33,953 nt of DNA, taken from assembly GCA_016928865.1 (NCBI GenBank), contig JAFGJX010000082.1, positions 1 to 33,953 of the forward strand. The letters run 5' to 3'. The translations under genes were made by a program, and so were the position numbers. Below the pieces are notes generated by a model that was not told the origin of the DNA, did not search any database, and saw nothing but the letters and a program-made list of their open reading frames with translations. This document shows, one piece after another, positions 7,494 through 15,159 of this stretch (the stretch's first letter is position 1; each line of letters opens with the position of its first letter). This DNA comes from Spirochaetota bacterium. GTDB lineage: Bacteria > Spirochaetota > UBA4802 > UBA5550.

Positions 7494-7919
7494 TCAAGGC
7501 CTCATTGCCAGCTTGAGCATTCTGAAATTATGGTTCAGCGAGGTTGTAAAGGCGTTGTACCGCATAAGGTTCTTCGCCGCGTCGACCATCTCCTTTTCCG
7601 CGTCCACATTGTTCCCGTCGTTGCGCGCGACGGTGTCGTAGTCAAGGCGTATCCGGGGGCGTACCGATGTCACGTCGCGGGACACGAAAAAAGGGATGTG
7701 CCGCCCATCGGTCATAAGAGCCGGCAGCTTGTTCTCCTTCTCCTCGCGGTCCATGATCACGCGCTTCAACTCGCTCTCGAAATTTACCTCGCTCCGCCTG
7801 AAGTGCGGAACGTCCACATTGGCGATATTGTTCGCTATCACCTTTCTCCGCAGGGATTCCACATCGAGCCCCTTTTCGAGAAGGTAATTGGTGGTCATCA
7901 GTTTACTCTGTTCGAACAT
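7494..7919 (-). CDS. flgB: Flagellar proximal rod protein FlgB
   Basis: A 141-residue protein with the FlgB hallmark RRKVIANNIANVDVPHFRR near its N-terminus and a C-terminal helical end (NLMRYNAFTTSLNHNFRMLK). It forms the proximal rod with FlgC, FliE and FlgF/G. ATG 7919 is preceded by AGAGGG at five to six bases. This is the first gene of the flagellar operon, with a sigma-28-like promoter about 30 bases before the ribosome binding region. Length is within the family range. Confidence 0.95.
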   Translation of the reverse strand: MFEQSKLMTTNYLLEKGLDVESLRRKVIANNIANVDVPHFRRSEVNFESELKRVIMDREEKENKLPALMTDGRHIPFFVSRDVTSVRPRIRLDYDTVARNDGNNVDAEKEMVDAAKNLMRYNAFTTSLNHNFRMLKLAMRP

Positions 7920-7956
7920 TTCAGCCCTCTTCTACGGGATTTCTCTCCTGTTATTG

Positions 7957-7983
7957 TAATCGGCCAAATCTGAAATACTTTAA
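7957..7983 (-). promoter_or_regulatory. Sigma-28 (FliA)-type promoter of the flgB operon
   Basis: On the minus strand TTAAAG (7983-7978) is followed by GCCGATTA (7964-7957). The enteric FliA consensus is TAAA-N15-GCCGATAA; here the -10 matches seven of eight bases and TAAA lies at N14 (TTAA at N15). Transcription would start near 7950, giving a leader of about 30 bases before flgB. Confidence 0.7.
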
Positions 7984-8051
7984 GCAATTTTTAGAAAGGG
8001 ACATAATTTTTTTACCGTTTTTCACGTGATGCTCATTATTTTTTGTCATTT

Positions 8052-8080
8052 TTCAAAACAAACCAACACTTGTCTATATA
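8052..8080 (+). promoter_or_regulatory. Possible promoter of the plus-strand structured RNA
   Basis: TTCAAA (8052-8057) and TATATA (8075-8080) are 17 bases apart on the plus strand. Each matches four of six consensus bases, so support is modest. A start near 8084-8088 would coincide with the 5' arm of the first hairpin. Confidence 0.35.
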
Positions 8081-8084
8081 AGGA

Positions 8085-8248
8085 GCAGGGTTCCCAAAAG
8101 GCCAGGGGGTATTCATCAATTGACAGCCTTCGAGGAGAACCCTTCAACCTCAAAAAAGCTGACAAATATCATTATACATACAACACAATATCTCAAGGTG
8201 AAGATATTGCTTTTAGCAGGCTTATTCATATATGCCTGCTTTTTTTTC
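8085..8248 (+). ncRNA. Candidate structured RNA ending in an intrinsic terminator
   Basis: The 472-base stretch between flgB and the plus-strand gene at 8392 has no convincing protein gene but shows three consecutive hairpins on the plus strand. They are AGGGTTC (8087-8093) with GAACCCT (8137-8143), containing an inner AAGGC/GCCTT stem (8098-8102/8126-8130); CAATATC (8186-8192) with GATATTG (8203-8209); and the terminator AGCAGGC/GCCTGCT with a T-run. A second AGCAGG at 8084-8089 could pair with the terminator's 3' arm CCTGCT, giving an alternative closing stem. It may be a stand-alone small RNA of about 160 bases or a regulatory leader of the gene at 8392. I recognise no known RNA family. 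Confidence 0.45.
8215..8247 (+). terminator. Intrinsic terminator, plus strand
   Basis: AGCAGGC (8215-8221), a 12-base loop, GCCTGCT (8234-8240), then an uninterrupted run of T to 8247. Seven perfect pairs followed by a U-tract fit a Rho-independent terminator on the plus strand, 144 bases before the next plus-strand gene. Confidence 0.75.
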
Positions 8249-8391
8249 TCTTTACAAAACGTCCCGCGGTGCATAATACTACTCGATACGCAAGGCATCC
8301 AATGATAACGGTTCTGTGAAATATAAAAGAAAAGCGGATTCCCATGGCATCTGTCTAATACAATGAATAATGCGATTGGAGGAACAGCTTC

Positions 8392-9150
8392 ATGAAAAAG
8401 AAAATCATTCCGGCATTATTGGTAACAGCATCAATGCTGTGCATCGGCGCCTCTGCCATGGCCCTGGGTATCGGGGCGTATATCGAAGCGGCGGGCGGTG
8501 AAAGCTACCGCTCGGTCAGATCAAAGTCCCTGGACAGCACCGGCGGGAAGATAACCGCCTACGGCTTCAAGGCCGGCTTCATCTTCGATACCTGCGTCGC
8601 CTGTGACAGCTCCTTCAGCTATCGCCTTAAGATCGGCGGCGGGATGTCATGGGCTGACCTGATGTCCCAGACAAACTTCAACGGATTCTACCTGAGCAAT
8701 ACCTTCGCGCTCGCCGCCGTGAAAAACGATTACGTGAAATTCTGGATCGGTCCCCAGATCGGATTCAGTTACCGGCGCGGCAGCAGCGACCGGCTCTTCT
8801 TCGGCACTGACCTTCCGGGAGCCAGCTACCTCGCACTGTTCTCGTCGGATTTCACCCCGCCCCTGTATTATCAGGCCGGAGCGTTCAAAGAGCGCGTCAA
8901 ATACAATATCTTCGGCGCTGACGCGGGCCTTGCCTTCGGCGTTAACCTTCATCTCGGAGAACTTGCTTCGCTTTCGCTTGAGGCTGGGGTGAAGTACGGG
9001 TACGGCATCGGCAGGCAGGACAGGGAGCTGTACAACATCAGGGGCGTCGTTCCCTACAACAGGTTCAAGAGCGACCGGCTCATGGAACACGGCGTCGAGG
9101 GATACGGCTCGTTTGCTTTCATGTTCAGGTTCGTGGACACATATCAATAG
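8392..9150 (+). CDS. Putative outer-membrane beta-barrel protein
   Basis: A 252-residue protein. Residues 1-24 are a clear Sec signal (MKKK start, hydrophobic core ALLVTASMLCIGA, AMA before LGIGAY). The mature part has alternating aromatic/hydrophobic strands with Gly/Ser/Asp turns and ends in FAFMFRFVDTYQ, a pattern of small outer-membrane barrels. GGAGG lies nine bases before ATG 8392. I cannot name a family; an opacity/OmpW-like small barrel is possible. It stands alone on the plus strand, 144 bases after an intrinsic terminator and before a palindromic repeat array that probably ends transcription. No strong promoter was found directly upstream, which leaves open that it is expressed by read-through of the structured RNA region. 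Confidence 0.75.
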   Translation: MKKKIIPALLVTASMLCIGASAMALGIGAYIEAAGGESYRSVRSKSLDSTGGKITAYGFKAGFIFDTCVACDSSFSYRLKIGGGMSWADLMSQTNFNGFYLSNTFALAAVKNDYVKFWIGPQIGFSYRRGSSDRLFFGTDLPGASYLALFSSDFTPPLYYQAGAFKERVKYNIFGADAGLAFGVNLHLGELASLSLEAGVKYGYGIGRQDRELYNIRGVVPYNRFKSDRLMEHGVEGYGSFAFMFRFVDTYQ

Positions 9151-9175
9151 CGAGTAGACGGGGCGCGGGACTATA

Positions 9176-9340
9176 AACCGATAACTTTCGGTTTTGATGT
9201 TGCTCTGACCCCCGGAATTACCGATAACTATCGGTTTAAACCTTGCTCTGACCCCCGGATACACCGATAACTATCGGTTGTCAGCCCCGCATACCGGCTT
9301 CCTGCCGATAACTATCGGCATAGTACCGATAGTTATCGGT
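9176..9340. repeat. Tandem array of CCGATAACTATCGG palindromes
   Basis: Five copies of a 16-base palindrome lie at 9177-9192 (one mismatch), 9220-9235, 9263-9278, 9304-9319 and 9325-9340; the last reads CCGATAGTTATCGG, the inverse form. The first three are exactly 43 bases apart, and the linker TTGCTCTGACCCCCGGA is repeated at 9200-9216 and 9243-9259. Copies 4 and 5 can pair with each other. The array lies between two converging genes (8392-9150 plus and 9349-9735 minus), so it may end transcription from both sides. Not CRISPR-like: the unit is palindromic and the linkers are conserved. Confidence 0.85.
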
Positions 9341-9348
9341 GCAGGCCA

Positions 9349-9735
9349 TCATGCATCAACTTCCGCCACTACCTTCTGCAGCACCTCGAGCCCGTTCTGG
9401 TTCACAACTTTAAGATCAATTCTTCCGCGGCTGTCTTGTACCTCGGCAACCGACCCGCTGATATTGATTTCATCCCCGGACAGCACCGGCGCGCTGAACC
9501 GGCAGGATAGCTTCCTGAGAGAGCCGGGATCACCAGTACAATCCGTGACACTCTTAGCGACAAAGGCCAGAGTACAGAGACCGTGAAGGATCGAGCCCCC
9601 CAGGCCGAGCTTCTTCGCGAACTCCGGGTCTATATGGATCGGATTAAAATCTCCCGACGCGCCCGCGTAGATTATTGAACGGTACCTGTCGACCTTTTCG
9701 TGCGCGCTGATTTCCCTTCCCTTTTCTATTTTCAT
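9349..9735 (-). CDS. MaoC-like (R)-specific enoyl/hydroxyacyl dehydratase, HadB-type subunit
   Basis: A 128-residue hot-dog-fold protein. The hydratase-2 motif appears as YAGASGDFNPIHIDPEFAK, with Asp and His as the catalytic pair (D-x-NPIH), followed by GGSILHGLCTLAF. Such proteins hydrate or dehydrate (R)-3-hydroxyacyl thioesters (CoA or ACP). The gene upstream, nine bases away, encodes the partner fold without this motif, so the two probably form a heterodimer as HadA-HadB of mycobacteria do. ATG 9735 is preceded by a GGGGGG run four bases upstream. Whether it acts in fatty-acid synthesis or degradation cannot be told from the sequence. Confidence 0.85.
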   Translation of the reverse strand: MKIEKGREISAHEKVDRYRSIIYAGASGDFNPIHIDPEFAKKLGLGGSILHGLCTLAFVAKSVTDCTGDPGSLRKLSCRFSAPVLSGDEINISGSVAEVQDSRGRIDLKVVNQNGLEVLQKVVAEVDA

Positions 9736-9744
9736 GGATCCCCC

Positions 9745-10182
9745 CTATTTCCTGTGCAGAAACGTATACAGCCCGCGACAAACGTCCCTGCCATGCTGGT
9801 TCTTTGACGCCGCCTCGATAGTGACGAGGTCCGCCTTCTCCTTATTCTGGATGTCGTGGATCTTCAGGCTTGTCGTGATATAATCACCGGCCCTGACCGG
9901 CTCGAAAAATTCGAACGACTGCTCGCCATGCATGATCCGCGCCATGTCGATATTGAGCTCCCTGTCGCCGAAAAACGGCTCGATCATGCAGGCGTGAAAT
10001 ATGACCGCGAACGTGGGCGGCGCTATAATAGCGCCGTACCTGGATTGTTTCGCAAATGTCTCGTCGAAATGATGCGGGTCCACGCTCTTGATCGCCCGGG
10101 CGTATTCCCTGATCTTTTCCCTGGATACGTCGTAGGTAAACGACGGATACGTTTTCCCTATAAATTTCCTGTCCAGCGCCAT
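9745..10182 (-). CDS. FAS1-like dehydratase domain protein, HadA-type subunit
   Basis: A 145-residue protein starting MALDRKFIGKTYPSFTYDVS, then YARAIKSVDPHHFD and IIAPPTFAVIF, the pattern of the MaoC_dehydrat_N (FAS1-like dehydratase) family. These subunits usually lack the catalytic D-x-N-x-x-H loop and pair with a MaoC-like partner, here the next gene, to form the substrate tunnel of a 3-hydroxyacyl dehydratase. ATG 10182 is chosen since GGGAGG lies seven bases upstream; the in-frame ATG at 10197 overlaps that site. The role in lipid metabolism is inferred from family and pairing only. Confidence 0.82.
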   Translation of the reverse strand: MALDRKFIGKTYPSFTYDVSREKIREYARAIKSVDPHHFDETFAKQSRYGAIIAPPTFAVIFHACMIEPFFGDRELNIDMARIMHGEQSFEFFEPVRAGDYITTSLKIHDIQNKEKADLVTIEAASKNQHGRDVCRGLYTFLHRK

Positions 10183-10233
10183 CAGCGTACCTCCCATCCA
10201 TTATTGTTACACGAACATGCCTCACGCAACCGT

Positions 10234-10249
10234 CACGGCACCAGCCGTG
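10234..10249. repeat. Small perfect hairpin in the 10183-10340 gap
   Basis: CACGGC-ACCA-GCCGTG in the 158-base gap between the lipoprotein gene and the dehydratase pair. No T-run follows on either strand. No clear promoter for the dehydratase pair was found in this gap. Confidence 0.4.
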
Positions 10250-10340
10250 GGATTGTCTACGGCAACAGCAAGGCGGGATCGATAAACGAGCCATACATGC
10301 CGCGACAGGCCGGCAGCATGGCGGAGAGCGGGAATCTCTG

Positions 10341-10979
10341 TTATTTTTTTTCCAGTGCTTTTTTCAGGTCCTTTCCCATCTGCGCGAGGACATTCTCCCT
10401 GAACCTGTTCAGGGTCATCGAATCGGTCATCTCGTAAGAACGCTCCGGATTTTCATTCTTGATAGTGAGGATAGCCGCGCCCGTTGAGGTCGACACCAGA
10501 CGGCCCTGGATCTGAAAAGAATAGAACTTCTTTTTCCTGGTCTTTTTTATTTTCTCAGTCTCTTTGGTGGCGGGATTTTTCACATACTCGATGTAATCTA
10601 CCAGTCTGGTCTCCTCACCATTCCTGGTTATCGTTCCAAACATCAGGGCCTGAGCGCCGCTGAGACGCCCTATCTCCTCGGAACTCGACACCAATCCCGA
10701 CTGCGATCGCTCCACCTCCCTCATGATGGTCCTTAGCTTCGCGCGCTCCACCACCCCCTTCCCCACATCGAGAAAATGTCCGCGGAAGGCCTCCTCGCAC
10801 TCAGTCACTATCATCGCGGGAATTCCCGGCGCTGCATCGAACTTCATGATGGCGATGGTGCTTATTCTGTCCAGCTCGGCTCTGTTCATCGATATTTTCG
10901 AGGTGGAGCAGGAGGAGAGGAACATTGTAACCGCAACTGCACCGACAAGGTTCACCAGGATGTTTATTCTGCTTTTCAT
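10341..10979 (-). CDS. CsgG/LpoB-like lipoprotein
   Basis: A 212-residue protein. Residues 1-24 form a lipoprotein signal peptide with FLSSC, so Cys24 is the probable lipidated residue. The body matches by eye the CsgG/LpoB-type fold: IAIMKFDAAPGIPA, a stretch ending VVERAKLRTIMREVE, and EIGRLSGAQALMFGTI. Such proteins are outer-membrane associated and serve secretion, sheath assembly or activation of penicillin-binding proteins; which applies here is not visible. A poly-basic segment (KIKKTRKKK) lies near residue 150. ATG 10979 follows GAGGTG by eight bases. A near-consensus promoter (11069-11097) gives it its own transcript. FlgO-type flagellar lipoproteins are a further possibility. Confidence 0.75.
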   Translation of the reverse strand: MKSRINILVNLVGAVAVTMFLSSCSTSKISMNRAELDRISTIAIMKFDAAPGIPAMIVTECEEAFRGHFLDVGKGVVERAKLRTIMREVERSQSGLVSSSEEIGRLSGAQALMFGTITRNGEETRLVDYIEYVKNPATKETEKIKKTRKKKFYSFQIQGRLVSTSTGAAILTIKNENPERSYEMTDSMTLNRFRENVLAQMGKDLKKALEKK

Positions 10980-11068
10980 AAAGAGCGCACCTCGTGTAAC
11001 AGAAGAGACCCCGGCAAAGCGGACAGGGCCTCCATACATCGGTCCCGAATCCCCGGTACCGTGAGACA

Positions 11069-11097
11069 ATTCTAGCCGGGGAATAAACTTCTGTCAA
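11069..11097 (-). promoter_or_regulatory. Near-consensus sigma-70 promoter of the CsgG-like lipoprotein gene
   Basis: TTGACA (11097-11092), 17-base spacer, TAGAAT (11074-11069) on the minus strand: six of six and five of six consensus matches. Start near 11062, leader about 83 bases. It lies between the GMC oxidoreductase stop and this gene, making the lipoprotein independent of the GMC operon. Confidence 0.75.
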
Positions 11098-11121
11098 TGA
11101 TTATTGCGCTCCAGCCTCTTC

Positions 11122-12672
11122 TCATGAGGGCTTATATCGGCCGGAGTGAGCAGAGGGCGACGCCGCAAGACGCCGGTTGATGCCGTCCGCGATGTAATTG
11201 GAGAGCGCCATAATGGTAACCTGCGGATTTACCCCGAGGGATGTGGGAATCACGCCCGCATCCGCCACATAGAGGTTCTTCAGCTCGAACGATTCGCCGC
11301 ACGGATCCACCGGGCCGCGTTCAGGCCCTGTCGCCATGCGGCACGTTCCAAGCGGATGAAATGCCATGGTCTCGATCTGGCTCGGCTTTACCCTGAGGGA
11401 AAGGAGCCGTTCCGCATCCGCCGCTGAATCGAGCACCGGCATCTTCGAGATTGAGGTATACACGCGCCGCGCGCCGGCGGCGAAGAATATTCGCGACAGA
11501 TAGGCAATCCCGCGCTTGAGCTTTTCCGCGTCGGACTTCCGTATCTGGTAGAGCGCCGTGATACCCCTGCCTTTTTTCCCGAAGCCCTTCAGAACACGCC
11601 CTTCGGTCTCATCATGCGCCATGACGCCAAAAACGGCAAGATTGTTGTATCGAACCGCCATCTCCTTGTGCTCTCGCCCGACGCCGGGAAGCGCCGCGAG
11701 AAGGAGCGACGGGTGCACCATGACGCCCTCCATCATGATCCCCTCGTCCTCGAAATCGTCGATATACGCTCCCTGGGACACGCCTTTCCATCCCTCCACG
11801 ACTTCGTCCATGAGCGCCACGACTCTGCCCGCCGGATGTATCTGGAGATGCCTGCCCAGGTGCCTGTTTCTCAGGCCGTTCCGCATGAGAAACGACGGGG
11901 TAATCATCGCGCCGCAGGAGACCACGACCGCCTGCGACCTGATGGAAACCGAGCCCGTTCTCCTGCCGCTGACCGGATCCACGGTGACCGCCTCGACACC
12001 GACTGCGGCGCCCCCGGATGCGACGATCCGTTCGGCCCGGCAATTGGCGTAGATACGCGCGCCGAACCCATCGGCAAGGGGAACATAGGTGACGTTCACG
12101 CTCTGCTTCGCGTTCTCCTGACAGCCGAACTGGCACGTGCCGCAGCCCCTGCACGACCTGACGTTATGCTTCAACGGCCTGCATGAATAGCCGAACGCGT
12201 CGCACCCGCGCTTTACAATCTTCGCGTTGTTTCCGAGCAGATCCCAGGGCAGCTCGGTCACGTTGATGATCTTCTCGACCCGGTCAAAATAGGGAGCGAG
12301 CGTATCTTCGGTCATCGCAACAAGCCCGAGTTCATCACGCCACTTTTTTAAAACCGGGGACGGGGTCCTGAAGCATGTCGCGGAATTGACGGTACTGGTG
12401 CCGCCAACGCACTTTCCGAGAGTGACCGAAATGAAGGGATTGCCCAGGGTCCCCGTCGTCCCGCATCCTCGGTACATTTCCCTGATCCCCCTGGCCGGCC
12501 TGCCGTCCCAGTCTTCGGCGGTGAAATACCCTCCCTCTTCAAGAAGCACCACGTCGCGCCCCTTCTCGGCAAGCTCCTTCGCGACCACGCCGCCGCCCGG
12601 CCCGCTGCCGATGACGCAGACCTCGCACGTTTCGGTAAAATCGCCCCGGTAATCCCTGTACGTTCGTATCAT
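11122..12672 (-). CDS. GMC-family FAD-dependent oxidoreductase with Cys cluster
   Basis: A 516-residue flavoprotein. The FAD Rossmann motif CVIGSGPGGGVVAKELAEKG begins near residue 19. A Gly-rich segment (GKCVGGTSTVNS) is typical of GMC enzymes, and the C-terminal half carries FHPLGTCRM with the conserved His and the final FAD motif LYVADAGVIPTSLGVNPQ. Residues about 174-184 hold C-x2-C-x2-C-x3-C (RSCRGCGTCQFGC), a spacing seen in a GMC subgroup related to long-chain alcohol oxidases and sterol oxidases. The substrate is probably an alcohol, but not determinable. ATG 12672 is chosen over a GTG three codons earlier. It follows the small-subunit gene by 22 bases, so the two probably form one enzyme. 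Confidence 0.85.
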   Translation of the reverse strand: MIRTYRDYRGDFTETCEVCVIGSGPGGGVVAKELAEKGRDVVLLEEGGYFTAEDWDGRPARGIREMYRGCGTTGTLGNPFISVTLGKCVGGTSTVNSATCFRTPSPVLKKWRDELGLVAMTEDTLAPYFDRVEKIINVTELPWDLLGNNAKIVKRGCDAFGYSCRPLKHNVRSCRGCGTCQFGCQENAKQSVNVTYVPLADGFGARIYANCRAERIVASGGAAVGVEAVTVDPVSGRRTGSVSIRSQAVVVSCGAMITPSFLMRNGLRNRHLGRHLQIHPAGRVVALMDEVVEGWKGVSQGAYIDDFEDEGIMMEGVMVHPSLLLAALPGVGREHKEMAVRYNNLAVFGVMAHDETEGRVLKGFGKKGRGITALYQIRKSDAEKLKRGIAYLSRIFFAAGARRVYTSISKMPVLDSAADAERLLSLRVKPSQIETMAFHPLGTCRMATGPERGPVDPCGESFELKNLYVADAGVIPTSLGVNPQVTIMALSNYIADGINRRLAASPSAHSGRYKPS

Positions 12673-12694
12673 GACGCCCACCCCGTATCATGGT

Positions 12695-13117
12695 TCATTG
12701 CAGATGACAGCCGTGCTCATAGCCCGTGAGACGCGACATCTCATCATCTTCGTAGAACGAAAGCATGGTCAGCAGCTTCATCAGGAGAATTATCGTACGC
12801 CGGTAGAAGAAGGGGCTCCGTTCCATCGCGGAAAGAAGATCGGCGCCCCTGGCCTCATCCAGGGAGGTGAAGAGACGTCCCGTGCGCAGCAGGGCGCCGT
12901 ACTGAATGTATTTCAGCATGAGCGGAAACAGGGCCCGTATGCCCGGATCATACCGCGCCAGCATCTCATTCGCGCGGGGCAGAAGGTCGCAGTCGGCCGC
13001 GCCCTGCTCAAAGGCGCCCCCCCGGGGAATGATGGCGTTCATCACCGCCTGGAGAACTGCGGCGTCGCGGTTTTTCAACATCCGCTTCTCTCTCCGCTGT
13101 CCGTTCTTCGATTCCAT
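12695..13117 (-). CDS. Probable small subunit of the GMC oxidoreductase (gluconate 2-dehydrogenase subunit 3-like)
   Basis: A 140-residue, helical, soluble protein with LKNRDAAVLQAVMNAIIPRGG near its N-terminus, the typical opening of gluconate 2-dehydrogenase subunit 3-like proteins (helix then a turn IIP-x-GG). No twin-arginine signal or membrane helix is visible. In this family the small subunit accompanies a GMC-type flavoprotein, and the GMC gene follows 22 bases after its stop. ATG 13117 is preceded by GGAGG at seven bases. Its role is probably structural or for electron transfer; assignment rests on the N-terminal motif and the neighbour. Confidence 0.7.
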   Translation of the reverse strand: MESKNGQRREKRMLKNRDAAVLQAVMNAIIPRGGAFEQGAADCDLLPRANEMLARYDPGIRALFPLMLKYIQYGALLRTGRLFTSLDEARGADLLSAMERSPFFYRRTIILLMKLLTMLSFYEDDEMSRLTGYEHGCHLQ

Positions 13118-13266
13118 TCAGCGACCTCCATTCTCGACGCGTCATTCGGCCGTAAATCATGCCACGCGAGCACCACCCGTCGATGACAGCCATGGCGCGA
13201 CCGTATTGATTTGCCACTTTCTCATAAAAGATAAACCGGATTTCAAAACCCTGTCGTCTGGAATGA

Positions 13267-13313
13267 TAAATCCGGACATTTTTTAATACGATTTCTAAAT
13301 CAGGTCGGATTTA
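13267..13313. repeat. Inverted repeat overlapping the phosphatase stop codon
   Basis: TAAATCCGgAC (13267-13277) and GTCGGATTTA (13304-13313) pair with one bulged G across a 26-base AT-rich loop. The right arm includes the stop codon of the phosphatase gene. No T-tract follows on the minus strand, so termination is uncertain. The remaining 13118-13266 shows nothing I can name; no good promoter for the GMC operon was found. Confidence 0.4.
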
Positions 13314-15125
13314 TTTTCTGGTAAGCAGGATTACGGTAAGATCGTCCCGGAACGGCCGTTCCCCGAGAAAATTATTCACATCGCGCATGATGAAATCCAT
13401 AGTTACCTCGGAGGTTGCCGCAGGAGCATCATGGAAGGCATCCATGAGCCGCGCCATGCCATAATGCTTGTTCCCTTCGCCCCTGGCCTCAATCAGCGCG
13501 TCCGAATACAGGAGAAGCTGGTCGCCGGGCGACACGGTAAACGCGAGCAGCTTGAATTTCGTGATCATGTCCGGCACGCCAAGAAACGGCCCCCTGAAAT
13601 CGGCATCCGCCCGGTTGATTATTGACACCGAGCTGTCGCCGGCACGCCTGCAGAGCAGCTGGGTGTGTCCGGCGTTGACGTATTCGACGGTATCGCCCCT
13701 GAAGCGCAGAATGACCCCGGTAAGAAAGTTTTCAAGATGCCCTATCTCCTTCACCAGCTCCGTATTCACCTTTTCGAAAAGGCTGTTCAACGGAAAACGG
13801 TCTGAATTTTTAAACACGCGAAACACGATAGATTTTGCGATCATCGTGATAAGCCCCGCGGAAACGCCATGACCCGACACGTCAAACAGGGAAACGCCCT
13901 GCAGACCGTTTGCTGATTCGTAAAAATCAAAAAAATCGCCGGAAACCGGGATCAACGGCCTGAATACGAAAAAAAGGTCCCATTCCAAAGACTCGGGGGG
14001 ATGCGAGGGAAGTATGCCGGACTGCACGTGAGCCGCCATCTCCATGTCCTGATCAATGCTGGATTGCATTTCAATCAGCTTTCTGGTTTCCCGCAGATCA
14101 TACCCGACAAACACAATGCCAAGCAGGTCCCCTTCGCGGTCACGGATCGCTGACCCGGACATTCTGACCGGAATAATACCGCCCGACTTTTTCTTGAGCT
14201 GGATATCAAAAACACGGTTCTCCTGCGATGGCTCCTCAAAAAACCGCAATTCATCCGCCAGTACCTTCTTTTCCACGACCAGAACGTCAAACGGCAGTCC
14301 ATTCAGCTCTGAAGCTCCAAAGCCGAGCAGCTCGCAGGTGCGGGGACTAACCTGGCTGACCCTTCCGCGGTAGTTGACCAGCACCATCAGGTCCTTCATG
14401 CTCTTTATGATCTCACTGGCCGCGATTGAGGTGTCCAGCGTCATCAATCGATATTTCTTTATCGCTACCCACTGGCCGATAACCCATATCATGCCCATGA
14501 GAGGGCCGATCAGCGGAACGACAGCGACATTCATGACCGGGAGGATGTTATCCGTCAACAGGGCGAGGGTCATTGAGATGACAGAGGTGGCAAATATTAT
14601 CCTCATCTGCTTCTTCTCTCTCAGCAGCCGTGCCTTCCTGCCCCATGCGTACAGGTAATACATGGCGATGCAGAAATAGAGAGCGGCCCCTCCCATGAAA
14701 AGATATACGGGCGGATAGGAAATATCATATACGGCCGTCCATCCCCAGGGGAGCCTGCGCAGCATTCCGGGGCTGAGCATGAAAAAAATCGCCACAATGA
14801 CATCCGCCAGGGCGGGGCCGTACATGAGGATAATCATCCACGTTTGCAGATACCGGCCCCTGCGCGCCACCAGGAGGCAGAGGTGAAGAAGCAGGGGGAT
14901 GAACATGTTCCACCCGATGGAAGAAACCTGATGCCAGCGAAAGGCGGTTTGACGGACCTCGGTGGCATGCATGAACCCGTACGACAGTGCCCAGACGGCA
15001 AGAAACAGGCAGAGCAGAAGCATTATCCTGTTGACGGCGGACCTTTTATTCAGGCGATAGGTCGCCATCCCGAGATATAAATAAATAAAGAAGGCGAATA
15101 AATGCAGTATTGACAGCGGATTCAA
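13311..15125 (-). CDS. 7TM sensor - PAS - SpoIIE/PP2C serine phosphatase
   Basis: A 604-residue membrane protein. Residues 1-225 contain about seven or eight hydrophobic helices in the layout of the 7TM histidine-kinase N-terminal domain. Residues about 240-350 form a PAS domain (LVNYRGRVSQVSPRTCELLG). Residues about 360-602 form a SpoIIE/RsbU phosphatase with AAHVQSGILP, the metal-binding SGDFFDF (395-401) and FDVSGHG (414-420). Such enzymes dephosphorylate STAS-type anti-anti-sigma factors in partner-switching cascades; no STAS or anti-sigma gene is in the window. The start is TTG 15125, with AAGGAG seven bases upstream and an extended -10 promoter about 35 bases upstream. No histidine kinase core is present. 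Confidence 0.9.
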   Translation of the reverse strand: MNPLSILHLFAFFIYLYLGMATYRLNKRSAVNRIMLLLCLFLAVWALSYGFMHATEVRQTAFRWHQVSSIGWNMFIPLLLHLCLLVARRGRYLQTWMIILMYGPALADVIVAIFFMLSPGMLRRLPWGWTAVYDISYPPVYLFMGGAALYFCIAMYYLYAWGRKARLLREKKQMRIIFATSVISMTLALLTDNILPVMNVAVVPLIGPLMGMIWVIGQWVAIKKYRLMTLDTSIAASEIIKSMKDLMVLVNYRGRVSQVSPRTCELLGFGASELNGLPFDVLVVEKKVLADELRFFEEPSQENRVFDIQLKKKSGGIIPVRMSGSAIRDREGDLLGIVFVGYDLRETRKLIEMQSSIDQDMEMAAHVQSGILPSHPPESLEWDLFFVFRPLIPVSGDFFDFYESANGLQGVSLFDVSGHGVSAGLITMIAKSIVFRVFKNSDRFPLNSLFEKVNTELVKEIGHLENFLTGVILRFRGDTVEYVNAGHTQLLCRRAGDSSVSIINRADADFRGPFLGVPDMITKFKLLAFTVSPGDQLLLYSDALIEARGEGNKHYGMARLMDAFHDAPAATSEVTMDFIMRDVNNFLGERPFRDDLTVILLTRK

Positions 15126-15159
15126 GTAATCGCTCCTTGCCGTTCAAAGTGAACCGGAC

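Noticed and set aside
8026..8319. 97-codon open frame on the plus strand upstream of the outer-membrane protein gene, and a 60-codon frame on the other strand (8116-8298)
   Set aside because: Both run through a perfect intrinsic terminator and the hairpins, lack ribosome binding sites, and have no recognisable domain.
9176..9340. Regularly spaced repeats resembling a CRISPR array
   Set aside because: The unit is a short palindrome, the linkers are themselves repeated, only five copies exist, and no cas gene is near.
12348..12572. Possible frameshift or second gene within the GMC oxidoreductase
   Set aside because: The main frame is continuous with all GMC motifs in order; the alternative frame is a GC shadow.
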